This document shows positions 29,699-38,336 of a stretch of 64,000 bases of DNA, in pieces. The translations under genes and the position numbers were made by a program. Source of the stretch: an uncultured Stenotrophomonas sp. GTDB taxonomy: Bacteria; Pseudomonadota; Gammaproteobacteria; Xanthomonadales; Xanthomonadaceae. The notes beneath the pieces were generated by a model. That model did no database searches. It was not told the origin of the DNA and saw nothing but the letters and a program-made list of their open reading frames with translations. The number at the start of each line of letters is the position of its first letter. Within the stretch, counting starts at the first letter, position 1. The stretch is taken from NCBI RefSeq assembly GCF_913778665.1, contig NZ_CAJYVQ010000002.1:310001-374000 (forward strand). Reading direction: 5' to 3'.

Positions 29699-30772
29699 AT
29701 GACCCGTATTATCGAGTTCCTGATCGCCTTGGGGATCGTGGCTGGCCTGTTCGTCATTATTGGCGTCTGTCTGCCGGGCGAGCGTCACATCACCGAAAGC
29801 ATCGAGACCAACCGCAAGATGACGATCGTGTACGACACGGTCAGCAGCCTGCGCCGCTTCAAGGACTGGAACCCGCTGGTACTGCGCGATCCCGCCGTTG
29901 AACTGAAGCTGTCCGGCCCGGCCTCCGGCAAGGGTGCCACCCTCGACTTCACCTCCAAGGACCTGGGCACCGGTTCCTGGAAGATCACCGACGCCGAAGA
30001 GAACAAGCGCGTTGCGATCGCCATCGAAGACGCCACCAAGGGTCACGACAAGGTCACCACCTTCACCCTGGAGCCGACCGGCAAGGGCGGCCGTAACGTC
30101 AAGATCACCCAGGACTACTCGGTGAAGTACGGCTTCGACCTGTTCGGCCGTTACGCCGGCCTGTATGTCAGCCGCCAGATCGGCGATGACATCAAGATGG
30201 GTCTGTCGCGCATGGCTAACATGCTCGCCACCGTCCCCAACGTCGACTACCGCACCCCGGAAGCGCCGTTGACCGATCTGGCCATCGTCGATGTACCGGC
30301 CGAAGACCTGCTGGTCGTCAACGCCGGTAACGTGGACCGCGGTCAGGACACGATCACCAAGTCGATCAAGGACAACCAGGAGTGGATCAAGCGCGTGATG
30401 GAGGCCAATGGCCTTGAAGCCGCCGGTCCGTTCCGCATCATCACCACCGACTTCGGCCAGGAGAAGTACGCCTTCGACATCGCCCAGCCGGTGAAGAAGA
30501 AGGGTGCTGAAGCTGCGACCGGTGGAGAACTGACCGTCAAGATCGACGGTGGCGCTCCGGTCAAGTACGTGCACGTGGCTCCGCACCGTTCGGCGCATGC
30601 GGCCTACACCGGCCACATGGCAGGTCTGGACGTGGCCCGCAATGGCCTGCGTGCCTGGGCCGTGACCTCGGGCAACGAAGTCATCGACCGTCCGTACGAA
30701 ACCTGGAAGGACGGCATCGACAAGTCGTTCACCCCGGAAGGTACCTACGACATCTACTGGGCCGTCAAGTAA
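29699..30772 (+). CDS. Membrane-anchored SRPBCC/polyketide cyclase-like protein with GyrI-like domain
   Basis: 357 residues. A single hydrophobic segment (4-25) is followed by an SRPBCC (START-like) lipid-binding fold (about 30-190) with SIETNRKMTIVYDTVSSLRR and FKDWNPLVLRDP. The C-terminal half (about 195-357) with IVDVPAEDLLVVNAG and FTPEGTYDIYWAVK fits a GyrI-like/effector-binding domain. The pair is often annotated as polyketide cyclase although no catalysis is shown. It is 233 bases after the response regulator and ends with a strong terminator. Confidence 0.82.
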   Translation: MTRIIEFLIALGIVAGLFVIIGVCLPGERHITESIETNRKMTIVYDTVSSLRRFKDWNPLVLRDPAVELKLSGPASGKGATLDFTSKDLGTGSWKITDAEENKRVAIAIEDATKGHDKVTTFTLEPTGKGGRNVKITQDYSVKYGFDLFGRYAGLYVSRQIGDDIKMGLSRMANMLATVPNVDYRTPEAPLTDLAIVDVPAEDLLVVNAGNVDRGQDTITKSIKDNQEWIKRVMEANGLEAAGPFRIITTDFGQEKYAFDIAQPVKKKGAEAATGGELTVKIDGGAPVKYVHVAPHRSAHAAYTGHMAGLDVARNGLRAWAVTSGNEVIDRPYETWKDGIDKSFTPEGTYDIYWAVK

Positions 30773-30805
30773 GCCTCGGCTGACCCATGTAGTGTTGGAC
30801 ACGAA

Positions 30806-30836
30806 AACGCGCCGCTCATTGCGGCGCGTTTTTTTT
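30806..30836 (+). terminator. Rho-independent terminator of the SRPBCC gene
   Basis: AACGCGCCGC, loop TCATT, GCGGCGCGTT followed by a run of eight T. A perfect ten-pair stem with a strong U-tract, 33 bases after the stop. Confidence 0.95.
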
Positions 30837-30876
30837 CATCTGGCGCCCGGCAAGGGATGCCGCGCAAGGAGCCCTC

Positions 30877-31248
30877 ATGTTCAATCTGGAACGCCGTGCA
30901 CGTAAGCCTTCCCTGCTGGCCTGTGTTGGCGCGCTGCTGGCGGCCGCCTCGATCGGCCTGTCTGCCTACGCCTCGCACGGGGTGGCCGATCCGCTGGCGC
31001 AGCAGCATCTGAACACGGCCGCGCTGTATGCGTTCGCGCATGGCGCGGTGCTGGTGGCGCTCGGGCCGCGCGCGCAGGGCGCGATCGCGCACCTGGCGCT
31101 GTACGTGCTGCTGCTGGGCGTGCTGCTGTTTTCCGGCAGCCTGGTGGGCGGCGCGTTGTGGCAGTGGCCGACGCGGATGGCACCGATTGGCGGCACCAGC
31201 ATGATGGCCGGATGGGTGCTGCTGGCGATCAATGCATTGAGGCGGTGA
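30877..31248 (+). CDS. DUF423 family small membrane protein
   Basis: 123 residues with four membrane helices. The family features are the AASIGLSAYASHG block after helix 1 (the Gly/Ala-x-x-Ser-H-G) and a final FSGSLVGGALWQWPTRMAPIGG near the C-terminus. DUF423 proteins are found in many bacteria; YgdD is an example. The function is not known. AAGGAG lies seven bases upstream of the ATG. Confidence 0.88.
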   Translation: MFNLERRARKPSLLACVGALLAAASIGLSAYASHGVADPLAQQHLNTAALYAFAHGAVLVALGPRAQGAIAHLALYVLLLGVLLFSGSLVGGALWQWPTRMAPIGGTSMMAGWVLLAINALRR

Positions 31249-31296
31249 CGGTAGCGGAGAGCCGCAAAGCACGACACCAGTGTGCTGTCAGATTCT

Positions 31297-31381
31297 GTAG
31301 AGCCGAGCCCTGCTCGGCTTCGAGCGAAGCGATCCGCACCTGCTTCGGGGCCAGGGGCAGTCGACTGACAGTCGACTCTAC
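31297..31381. repeat. GTAG palindrome pair (SMAG-type, mixed arms)
   Basis: Left arm GTAGAGCCGAGCCCTGCTCG and a right arm AGTCGACTGACAGTCGACT ending in CTAC. The two arms have different stem sequences, and only the GTAG/CTAC ends and architecture are shared. Confidence 0.8.
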
Positions 31382-31399
31382 CGGGGGCGTGACGCGGAT

Positions 31400-32209
31400 T
31401 CAGCCGTTGGCCGGCTTCCAGCACCAGTGCCACGGCTCGTAGACGATGCCGTGCGGGTTGTTGCGTGGGTAACTCAGGCTGAAACCATGCGTGCCTGCGT
31501 TCGCCTGCAGCCAGGCGAACGCGTCCGTGGCTTCGAAGGTTTCCTCGGCCGGCGCGTCGCCCGGCGTGCCGATGTCCAGCGCGTAGCCGCTGTGATGTTC
31601 GCTGAAGCCCGGCGCCGCATTGACCTTCAGGATCTCCGCCACGCTCAGGCCGCGAGCGCGCTTCCGTTCGAAAATGCCCAGTTGGTAGGCGTGGCTGCGG
31701 AAGCCGGAGATGGCGTCCAGTGCGATGCCATCCTGCGCTGCGTGCAGGCGCATGCGTCGCCAGCCCTGTGCGGCGTCGCGGCGCAGCCAAAGGGGGCGGG
31801 CGAAACGATCACGGCCGGCGAAGTGCAGCAGGCAAGGTTCGGGTTCGAGCGGCAGGCCACTGTCGCCGGCGTAACGCTGCGGGTCCAGGCCGAGCTGCTG
31901 CAGGCGCTGCTGCAGCCCGGCCAATGGCAGCCATTGATCTTCCAGCGACGCGGTGAACGGCCGTGCATTCCGCGCATCCAGCAGCGCCAGAGCGTCCTCG
32001 GCACCGGGCTCGCGCGGCAGGCGCGGCACCAGCGAATGCACGCCGCGCGCCAGCACCGCTGCCAGGTAGCGGCCATCACGCTTGCGCCGCAGCACCCATT
32101 GCGCCTGTGCCAGCAGGCGCGCATCGGTAGTGCTGCGTGCGCGCAGCAGACCAGCGGGCCACAGCTCGATGGCTTCGGTATTGATCAGCAGGGGCGGGCG
32201 TCGTTGCAT
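31400..32209 (-). CDS. M15B D-alanyl-D-alanine carboxypeptidase-like protein (VanY family)
   Basis: 269 residues. The catalytic domain occupies the C-terminal 130 residues: SGFRS (168-172), SEHHSGYALDIG (203-214) that matches SxHxxGxAxD with zinc ligands H205 and D212, and EPWHW (258-262) with the third ligand H261. VanY-type enzymes trim the terminal D-Ala from peptidoglycan stems. There is no signal peptide and the first 120 residues are Leu/Arg-rich and of no known fold, so export or a different substrate is an open question. It follows the PH-like gene by nine bases, closing the operon. Confidence 0.87.
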   Translation of the reverse strand: MQRRPPLLINTEAIELWPAGLLRARSTTDARLLAQAQWVLRRKRDGRYLAAVLARGVHSLVPRLPREPGAEDALALLDARNARPFTASLEDQWLPLAGLQQRLQQLGLDPQRYAGDSGLPLEPEPCLLHFAGRDRFARPLWLRRDAAQGWRRMRLHAAQDGIALDAISGFRSHAYQLGIFERKRARGLSVAEILKVNAAPGFSEHHSGYALDIGTPGDAPAEETFEATDAFAWLQANAGTHGFSLSYPRNNPHGIVYEPWHWCWKPANG

Positions 32210-32218
32210 CGCCTCAGC

Positions 32219-32812
32219 TTACTGCTGTGGTGCCGGTGCGGCCACCTTGCGCAGTGCCTCCAGCAGCGCCTGTGGCCGGTCCAGGCTGAGCAGCAGCGCG
32301 CTGCCATCGCGTACCGGCAGCACCAGGACGCGGCTGCGGTCGGTCACCAGGGCAAAGCCCTTGCCGCCGCCCATCAGGCGGAAGTGACCGGAATGGAAGC
32401 CGGGCATCGAATAGCCGTTGGTCTTGAAGCGTATGCCATAGCGCCGGTCGCGGCCGAGGTCGACCACCTCGGCCTGGTCCAGTCGCAGCTGCGCCACCGG
32501 CACCCGCCGCCGGTACAGCGTCGAGCGCACGTCCAGCACGCCGCCATCCAACTCGACCCGACGCCGGAAGAACGCCGCGCCGAGGCCGATGGCAAGCGCG
32601 GCGATCACCAGCAGGCTCCATGCCGCACTGCCGCCCATCCGGAACCACGGCGGCGACAGGGTCACTTCCATCCACGGCGCGTTGGCGCGGGCGGTGTGCA
32701 GCTGCGCGTAGACGCTGATGGCGAACGCCAGCAGCAATGGCAGCACCACCCACAGCACACGGAACGGCGAGCTCTCCGCCAGGTCGAAGCGCTTCGGGTC
32801 GCTGCCGCTCAT
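32219..32812 (-). CDS. Membrane protein with PH-like domain
   Basis: 197 residues. Two hydrophobic helices (about 18-36 and 62-82) are followed by a soluble beta-rich region (RVELDGGVLDVRSTLYRRRV, then VLVLPVRDGSALLLSLDRP) that resembles bacterial PH domains on membrane proteins. Its ATG lies three bases after the stop of the DUF4177 gene. The function is unknown; the fold assignment is by pattern only. The domain order suggests a cytosolic domain at the inner membrane. Confidence 0.65.
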   Translation of the reverse strand: MSGSDPKRFDLAESSPFRVLWVVLPLLLAFAISVYAQLHTARANAPWMEVTLSPPWFRMGGSAAWSLLVIAALAIGLGAAFFRRRVELDGGVLDVRSTLYRRRVPVAQLRLDQAEVVDLGRDRRYGIRFKTNGYSMPGFHSGHFRLMGGGKGFALVTDRSRVLVLPVRDGSALLLSLDRPQALLEALRKVAAPAPQQ

Positions 32813-32815
32813 GGC

Positions 32816-32995
32816 TCAGATTTCCTTCTTGAAGACCAGCATGGCCGGGCGCATCGGCGCCGGAATGATGATGTTGACCAGTTCCCAGCCCAGCAGGCCC
32901 TGTCGGGTCAGTTCACTCTGGATGTCCTCGGCCTTGAGGACGCCCATCATCGAGGTCTTCACTTCAATCGTCTGGTAACTCCAGCGCGTGCTCAT
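32816..32995 (-). CDS. DUF4177-type small protein
   Basis: 59 residues. The sequence starts [19 protein letters not shown] and contains [13 protein letters not shown] and a final LVFKKEI, the pattern of the short DUF4177 family (Tyr/Val strand, helix, GWELV, strand with basic end). Such proteins have no assigned role. It starts within the last codons of the ribbon-helix-helix gene (ATGA overlap) and is followed after three bases by the PH-like gene, so it is translationally coupled. Confidence 0.8.
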   Translation of the reverse strand: MSTRWSYQTIEVKTSMMGVLKAEDIQSELTRQGLLGWELVNIIIPAPMRPAMLVFKKEI

Positions 32996-33171
32996 TCCTT
33001 GTCCTCCGGCGATGGCGTGGGTTTCGGCAGGCGCCCTGCCTTGCGCAGGGCGTCGCGCAGCACGTATTCGATCTGCGCGTTGAGGCTGCGCAACTCGTCG
33101 TCAGCCCAGCGCTGCGCGGCGGCCAGGACATCGGCGTTGATACGCAGCGGGTAGGCCTTCTTCTCACTCAT
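32992..33171 (-). CDS. Arc/MetJ-type ribbon-helix-helix protein
   Basis: 59 residues. [20 protein letters not shown] supplies the beta-strand and first helix, and [18 protein letters not shown] the second helix of a ribbon-helix-helix DNA-binding fold. These dimerise and bind short direct or inverted repeats, usually their own promoter. It sits in the second position of a five-gene operon after the SPFH gene, with an ATGA overlap to the next gene. Repeats GATATCA spaced by one helical turn lie upstream of the operon and could be its operator. No toxin partner is seen. Confidence 0.8.
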   Translation of the reverse strand: MSEKKAYPLRINADVLAAAQRWADDELRSLNAQIEYVLRDALRKAGRLPKPTPSPEDKE

Positions 33172-33213
33172 GCAAGCTCCTGGCGGGGCGGTGGGGCGCC
33201 CCGTTGCGAGGGT

Positions 33214-34095
33214 TCAGTACAGCGAACCAGCGTTGACGATCGGCTGGGTGCCGCGGTCCGAGCACAGCACGGTCAGCAGGTTGCTGACCATGTGCGCCTT
33301 GCGTTCCTCGTCCAGCTCAACCACGCCGTTCTTCTGCAGTTCGGCCAGCGCCATTTCGACCATGCCGACCGCACCGGCCACGATGCGCGTGCGGGCCGCG
33401 ATCACCGCGTTGGCCTGCTGGCGCTGCAGCATGGCCTGGGCAATTTCGGCGGCGTAGGCCAGGTGGCTGATGCGCGCGTCGATCACCTGCACGCCGGCAT
33501 CGGCCAGGCGCTCGGCCAGCTCGTTCTTCAGGTGCTGGGAAATCTCGCTGGCGTGGCTGCGCAGGGCCAGCTGGCCGTCCTCATGCTGGTCGTAGGGATA
33601 GCTGGTGGCCATCGCGCGCAGCGCCGATTCGGACTGGATGTGCACGAAGCTCTCGTAGTCATCCACGTTGTAGACCGCTTCGGAGGCGTCGACCACCTGC
33701 CAGACGATCACTGCGGCGATCTCGATCGGGCTGCCGTCCAGCTCGTTGACCTTCAGCTTGCCGCTCTCGAAGTTGCGCACGCGCTGGCTGACCCGGCGCT
33801 TGGCGTAGAAGGGGTTGTTCCAGCGCAGGCCGTTGTCCTTGACGGTGCCGACGTACTTCCCGAACAGGCTGAGCACCGCCGCCTGGTTGGGCTGGATGGT
33901 GTACAGGCCGGCCAGGATGAACACCGCGGCGGTGACGACCAGCACGCCCGCCAGCAACAGCAGCAGGTGGGGCGAGCCGGTGCTGGCCTTGGCTGCCACC
34001 CCCAGCACGAACAGCGCGCCACCGGCCAGCGCGGCCAGCAGGGATCCGGCCAGGGTGCCGAGGCCGTTGAGGGAGGCAAGCGACTTCTCTTTCAT
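33214..34095 (-). CDS. SPFH/band 7 domain membrane protein
   Basis: 293 residues. Two hydrophobic helices (13-33 and 43-64) are followed by the SPFH domain (about 65-240) starting [20 protein letters not shown], with [12 protein letters not shown] and [24 protein letters not shown] proteins oligomerise on membranes and act as microdomain scaffolds or protease regulators (stomatin, HflK/C, flotillin). The C-terminal helix is followed by a short tail, so it is like stomatin rather than a flotillin. First gene of a five-gene operon. Confidence 0.9.
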   Translation of the reverse strand: MKEKSLASLNGLGTLAGSLLAALAGGALFVLGVAAKASTGSPHLLLLLAGVLVVTAAVFILAGLYTIQPNQAAVLSLFGKYVGTVKDNGLRWNNPFYAKRRVSQRVRNFESGKLKVNELDGSPIEIAAVIVWQVVDASEAVYNVDDYESFVHIQSESALRAMATSYPYDQHEDGQLALRSHASEISQHLKNELAERLADAGVQVIDARISHLAYAAEIAQAMLQRQQANAVIAARTRIVAGAVGMVEMALAELQKNGVVELDEERKAHMVSNLLTVLCSDRGTQPIVNAGSLY

Positions 34096-34125
34096 GGCGA
34101 TACGTCCTTGAGGGTTCGCAGTGAA

Positions 34126-34143
34126 GATATCAAAATGATATCA
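34126..34143. promoter_or_regulatory. Direct repeat, possible operator of the SPFH operon
   Basis: Two copies of GATATCA, each with a self-complementary GATATC core, lie 11 bases apart centre to centre, about 30 bases upstream of the SPFH start codon. Spacing by one helical turn suits a ribbon-helix-helix dimer pair. Binding is inferred; a promoter element for the operon may overlap. Confidence 0.5.
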
Positions 34144-34232
34144 ACTGTCCACTACCGTTCGTCGGATGCCCTGGCCGTGCTGCCCGGCCAGCTAGAATGC
34201 CCACCCGCCTTCACATCGCTGCTGGAACTGCC

Positions 34233-35420
34233 ATGGCCAAGCTTGGAACTCCGTTGTCTCCCTCCGCCACCCGCGTGCTGCTACTGGGCTCGGGCGAACT
34301 CGGCAAGGAGGTGGCCATCGAGCTGCAGCGGCTGGGCGTGGAGGTGATCGCCGCCGACCGTTACGCCGACGCCCCGGCGATGCAGGTCGCGCATCGCTCG
34401 CACGTGATCGACATGCTGGACGCGATGGCGCTGCGTGCGCTGATCGCCCAGGAGCAGCCGCACCTGGTGGTGCCGGAGATCGAGGCCATCCACACCGAGA
34501 CCCTGGTCCAGCTGGAGCAGGAGCAGGGCCTGCGGGTGATCCCGACCGCGCGCGCCGCCCGCCTGACCATGGACCGCGAGGGCATCCGCCGCCTGGCCGC
34601 CGAAACGCTGGGCCTGCCGACCTCGCCGTACCGCTTCGTCGATACCGAGGCCGAGTACCGCGCTGCGGTTGCGGCGATCGGCCTGCCGTGCGTGGTCAAG
34701 CCAGTGATGTCGTCCTCGGGCAAGGGCCAGAGCACCCTGCGCAGCGAGGCGGACATCGCGCCGGCCTGGGACTACGCGCAGACTGGTGGCCGTGCCGGTG
34801 CCGGCCGCTGCATCGTCGAGGGCTTCATCGATTTCGATTACGAGATCACCCTGCTGACCGTGCGTCATGCCGGCGGCACCTCGTTCTGTGCACCGATCGG
34901 CCACCTGCAGAAGGATGGCGATTACCGCGAAAGCTGGCAGCCGCAACCGATGTCGAGCACTGCGCTGGCGCGTGCCGAAGAGATCTCGCGCGCGATCACC
35001 GACGATCTCGGCGGCTGGGGCCTGTTCGGCGTGGAACTGTTCGTGAAGGGCGACGAAGTGTGGTTCAGCGAAGTGTCGCCGCGCCCCCACGACACTGGCC
35101 TGGTGACGCTGGTATCGCAGGAGCTGAGCGAGTTCGCGCTGCACGCGCGTGCCATCCTCGGCCTGCCGATCCCGCTGATCCGCCAGAGCGGTCCGTCGGC
35201 GTCGTGCGCACTGCTGGCGCATGGTGAGGGCGTGCCGTACTTCAACAACGTGGCCGCCGCCCTGCAGGTGCCGGACACCGCCGTGCGCCTGTTCGGCAAG
35301 CCGAGCGTGCACGGCCACCGCCGCGTGGGTGTGACCCTGGCGCGCGCTGAAACGATCGACGAAGCACGCGCCATCGCGCGTGATGCCGCCGACGCCATCG
35401 GCGTCGAACTGCGCCCGTAA
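34233..35420 (+). CDS. purT: Formate-dependent phosphoribosylglycinamide formyltransferase PurT
   Basis: 395 residues (E. coli 392). It makes formyl-GAR from GAR, formate and ATP, a third step of purine synthesis alternative to folate-dependent PurN. The N-terminal pre-ATP-grasp domain starts [20 protein letters not shown]; the ATP-grasp core has [20 protein letters not shown] and [18 protein letters not shown]. The ATG at 34233 is chosen over an in-frame ATG at 34197 because MAKLGTPLS is the normal family start. It is divergent from the SPFH operon. Confidence 0.97.
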   Translation: MAKLGTPLSPSATRVLLLGSGELGKEVAIELQRLGVEVIAADRYADAPAMQVAHRSHVIDMLDAMALRALIAQEQPHLVVPEIEAIHTETLVQLEQEQGLRVIPTARAARLTMDREGIRRLAAETLGLPTSPYRFVDTEAEYRAAVAAIGLPCVVKPVMSSSGKGQSTLRSEADIAPAWDYAQTGGRAGAGRCIVEGFIDFDYEITLLTVRHAGGTSFCAPIGHLQKDGDYRESWQPQPMSSTALARAEEISRAITDDLGGWGLFGVELFVKGDEVWFSEVSPRPHDTGLVTLVSQELSEFALHARAILGLPIPLIRQSGPSASCALLAHGEGVPYFNNVAAALQVPDTAVRLFGKPSVHGHRRVGVTLARAETIDEARAIARDAADAIGVELRP

Positions 35421-35474
35421 ACCGATAGCGCCGGGCCATGCCCGGCGGCTTTCTCCGCGCTGTGCGAATCTACT

Positions 35475-35557
35475 GTAGAGCCTAGCCCGCGCTAGGCTGC
35501 TTTTGAATCCGCGCCGCGCGCGGGAGCCGAGCGTAGGAACGGCTCGGCAGAGCAGTG
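35475..35557. repeat. Degenerate GTAG palindromes
   Basis: A left arm GTAGAGCCTAGCCCGCGCTA is followed by CCGAGCGTAGGAACGGCTCGG, whose right arm has lost the CTAC end. A related GCCGGGCCATGCCCGGCGGC lies 25 bases further left. Located between two convergent genes. Confidence 0.6.
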
Positions 35558-35561
35558 TGCC

Positions 35562-36770
35562 TTACGGCTTCACATCCACCCACACCAGGTGGTGGTCGCT
35601 GCCGTCGGCGATCTTCGCCTCCGGGCTTTCACTGGCCGGCCAGAACACGCCGCTACCGACATACTCGAAGCCGGTCGAGGGCAGCACGTAGTCCAGGCGC
35701 ATGGTGCCGGACTTCGGGCCGAAATCGCCGGTGGCGTGGAACGGCGCGCCCTTGCGCTCGATGCCCTTGGCCGCATAGGCCAGGCTGGTCTGCTCGCCAC
35801 CGACGCTGCGCGGGGTGGGGTAGCGCAGCACGCGGGCGTTCTCGATCAGCTCGACGATCGCTTCATGGCGGCCATCGCCGTCGGCAGGGTCGTTGTTGAG
35901 GTCACCGAGGATCACGAAGCGCGCGTCCTGCGCCAGGCCACCGCACTGGCCCTTGTCGTCGCACAGCCACGGCTTGTCACCCTCGGACAGGTATTCCTGC
36001 CACAGGCGCAGTTCGTCGTGGTTGCGCGCGGCGTTGCGCTTCTCCGGGCCGTCGAACACCGGCGGCGTCGGGTGCGAGACCAGCGCATGCACCACGCCGG
36101 CCGGGGTCTTCACCGGCACGTCCCAATGCGACTTCGAGGACAGGCGCAGCTGCGACCACACGTGGTCGTTGTAGAAGCTCTTGCCGGTGCGCGGATCGAC
36201 CGGGCGGATCGCGCCGGGCATCGCGCTCCACTTCAGCAGCTGGAAGCTGCGCACCTTGGCTTCGTCGATCGGGTAGCGCGACAGCACCAGCATGCCGTAC
36301 TGGCCCGGGTGCAGGCCGTAGCCCCAGGCATCGTTGCCGCGGCTGCGGCCTTCGCCGCCGACCACGCCGTTGTTGTCCAGGTCCAGGCCGCTGGGCACGC
36401 CGGTGTTGACCGGGGCCAGGTAGCGGTAGGCGAAGTGCAGGGGCTTGCCGCCGCCGGGCTGGGCCACTTCCAGGTAGCGCTTCTGGAACAGGTCGGCAGC
36501 GCGGTGGGCGTCGTCGAAGTCGAACTCGTTCAACAGCACCAGGTCGGGGCGCACCTGCTGCAGCACCGCGGCGATCTTGCGCGCGTGCTCGCTGTCGCCT
36601 TCCAGTTCCTTGATCAGGCCACCGGTCTCGTCGGAGTACAGCGAGGTGTTGTAGGTGGCCAGGCGCAGCGCAGTGGACGGCTTTTCGGTCATCGCGGGGG
36701 ACGTGGCGAAGGCGGGGGCGGTGGCGCCGCAGAGCAGGGCCAGCGCGAGCATCAGGGGTTTGGCGTTCAT
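35562..36770 (-). CDS. Secreted endonuclease/exonuclease/phosphatase family protein
   Basis: 402 residues from the ATG at 36770, with an AGGGGG directly upstream. A signal peptide (KPLMLALALLCGATAPAFA) is followed by the EEP fold: LRLATYNTSLYSDET (first strand with Asn), DLVLLNEFDFDD (metal-binding Glu), FVILGDLNNDPADGDGRHEA and the closing GSDHHLVWVDV with the catalytic His. This fold includes DNase I, phosphatases and sphingomyelinases; the substrate cannot be told. An upstream extension is possible but would overlap bpt and lacks a signal. Confidence 0.88.
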   Translation of the reverse strand: MNAKPLMLALALLCGATAPAFATSPAMTEKPSTALRLATYNTSLYSDETGGLIKELEGDSEHARKIAAVLQQVRPDLVLLNEFDFDDAHRAADLFQKRYLEVAQPGGGKPLHFAYRYLAPVNTGVPSGLDLDNNGVVGGEGRSRGNDAWGYGLHPGQYGMLVLSRYPIDEAKVRSFQLLKWSAMPGAIRPVDPRTGKSFYNDHVWSQLRLSSKSHWDVPVKTPAGVVHALVSHPTPPVFDGPEKRNAARNHDELRLWQEYLSEGDKPWLCDDKGQCGGLAQDARFVILGDLNNDPADGDGRHEAIVELIENARVLRYPTPRSVGGEQTSLAYAAKGIERKGAPFHATGDFGPKSGTMRLDYVLPSTGFEYVGSGVFWPASESPEAKIADGSDHHLVWVDVKP

Positions 36771-36807
36771 CCCCCTATTCTGCACCCGGCCCGGTGTCAG
36801 TGGTTTG

Positions 36808-37563
36808 TCAGCGCCCGTCCAGATCCTTGTCGAAATCGTGCCAGCGACGGCCGTCGTAGGCTTCCAGCGGATGAAAGCGGCGCTTGTAGTCCATCTTCTG
36901 GTGGCCCCGGATCCAGTAGCCCAGGTACACGTGCGGCAGGCCCTCGCGGCGGGCCCATTCGATCTGCTGCAGGATCGCGAAGGTGCCCAGCCCGCGCGCG
37001 GCGTGGTCCGGGTCGAAGAAGGTGTAGACCGCCGACAGGCCATGCTCGGTGACGTCGGTCACCGCCACCCCCAGCAACCGGCTGGGCTGGCCTTCGTGGC
37101 CGGGCAGGCGCATTTCCATGAAGCGGGTGTGCGACCAGCTGCCGATCAGGAACTGCTCGAACTCGTGCGGCCCGTGGTCGTCCATGCCGCCGTTGGCGTG
37201 GCGATGGGTGAGGTAGCGGTGATACAGCGCGAACAGGTCGTCACGAGCAGTGGCGGCGGTGATCCGCACCTCCAGGTCTTCATTGCGGGCGGCACAGCGG
37301 CGCTGGCTGCGGTCCGGTGCGAAGCGGGCCACGGGAATGCGTACCGCCACGCAGGCCTGGCAATGCGCGCAGTGCGGGCGATAGACCAGATCGCCACTGC
37401 GGCGGAAGCCCCAGCTCAGGGCCATCGGGTACAGGCCACCCAGGCGGCGGTCGTGCGGGTCCAGCACCAGGTCGCGCGCGACCCGGTCCGACCAGTACCC
37501 GCAGGGGTGCTCGCCAGTCTGGAAAAGCCGCAGTTCGTCGTCTCTGTCGCCATGCATCGCCAT
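36808..37563 (-). CDS. bpt: Aspartate/glutamate leucyltransferase
   Basis: 251 residues from the ATG at 37563; an ATG at 37557 is equally possible. The Bpt/Ate1 family transfers an amino acid from aminoacyl-tRNA to the N-terminus of proteins, here Leu to Asp or Glu, feeding them to the ClpAP N-end pathway. The N-terminal [20 protein letters not shown] and the middle [20 protein letters not shown] carry the conserved Cys, and [20 protein letters not shown] the C-terminal transferase block. The neighbouring EEP gene is 37 bases downstream. Confidence 0.93.
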   Translation of the reverse strand: MAMHGDRDDELRLFQTGEHPCGYWSDRVARDLVLDPHDRRLGGLYPMALSWGFRRSGDLVYRPHCAHCQACVAVRIPVARFAPDRSQRRCAARNEDLEVRITAATARDDLFALYHRYLTHRHANGGMDDHGPHEFEQFLIGSWSHTRFMEMRLPGHEGQPSRLLGVAVTDVTEHGLSAVYTFFDPDHAARGLGTFAILQQIEWARREGLPHVYLGYWIRGHQKMDYKRRFHPLEAYDGRRWHDFDKDLDGR

Positions 37564-37718
37564 GGGCACAGCATAGCCCCAGCCCGTCGCAGTGGCGGCG
37601 ACTGTCCGCCGGATGAATGGAATCGGACGCGGCGTCAACCGATGTCGCGCCCGGGCGTTGTTGTCCCTGAGGGTGAAGTGATCACCCCGACGCAATTCCC
37701 ATCCCCAGGAGTGACCTC

Positions 37719-38285
37719 ATGATCCGTACCCCCCTGCTGCTGGCCTTGCTGCTCAGCACTTCCGCTTCCGGTATCGCGCTGGCGGCCGACACCCCGACCG
37801 CGCCGGCACAGCGCCCGGTCAAGCTGGATACCAACGGCGACGGCGTCATCGACCGCAGCGAGGCCGCTGCCAACCCGCGCCTGGCCGCGAAGTTCGACGA
37901 GCTGGACAAGAACAAGGACGGCAAGCTCTCGCGTGATGAGCTGCCCCGCTGGAAGCACGGCCGCCGTGGCCACGGGGGTGAGCGCTGGGCCAAGCTGGAC
38001 GTCGACAAGGACGGCCGCATCAGCCGCGAGGAAGCCAAGGCCGATCCGCGCCTGGCCGCGCGCTTCGACCAGCTCGACCTCAACAAGGACGGCTACCTCG
38101 ACAAAGCCGACCGCGAGCTGCGCATGAAGCAGATGCGCGACGCCTGGTTCGCCGCCGCCGACACCAACAAGGACGGCCAGCTGAGCAAGGCCGAGTTCGA
38201 TGCAGCCAAGGGCCCGATGCACGGTGGTCCGCGCCACGGCGGCCCGCGCGATGGTGCTGCGCCGAAGCCGCAGCCGCAGCGCTGA
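37719..38285 (+). CDS. Periplasmic EF-hand calcium-binding protein
   Basis: 188 residues with a signal peptide (about 1-22). Five EF-hand loops follow: DTNGDGVIDRSE, DKNKDGKLSRDE, DVDKDGRISREE, DLNKDGYLDKAD and DTNKDGQLSKAE. Four have a Glu at position 12 and one has Asp; all have Asp at 1 and Gly at 6. The C-terminal tail is His/Gly/Pro-rich (HGGPRHGGPRDG). It probably buffers or senses calcium outside the cytoplasm; the partner is unknown. AGGAG lies nine bases before the ATG. Confidence 0.88.
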   Translation: MIRTPLLLALLLSTSASGIALAADTPTAPAQRPVKLDTNGDGVIDRSEAAANPRLAAKFDELDKNKDGKLSRDELPRWKHGRRGHGGERWAKLDVDKDGRISREEAKADPRLAARFDQLDLNKDGYLDKADRELRMKQMRDAWFAAADTNKDGQLSKAEFDAAKGPMHGGPRHGGPRDGAAPKPQPQR

Positions 38286-38307
38286 GGTTCGAGGCAGTGA
38301 TCTACGA

Positions 38308-38332
38308 CAACGCCGGCGTATTGCCGGCGTTG
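38308..38332. terminator. Bidirectional terminator hairpin
   Basis: CAACGCCGGC, loop GTATT, GCCGGCGTTG. Perfect ten-pair stem between the convergent EF-hand and sigma-factor genes. U-tract short (TTCGTT). Confidence 0.75.
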
Positions 38333-38336
38333 TTCG

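Noticed and set aside
32992..33171. Ribbon-helix-helix gene as a toxin-antitoxin antitoxin
   Set aside because: The adjacent genes are SPFH and DUF4177 proteins, neither of which resembles a toxin; an autoregulator is more likely.
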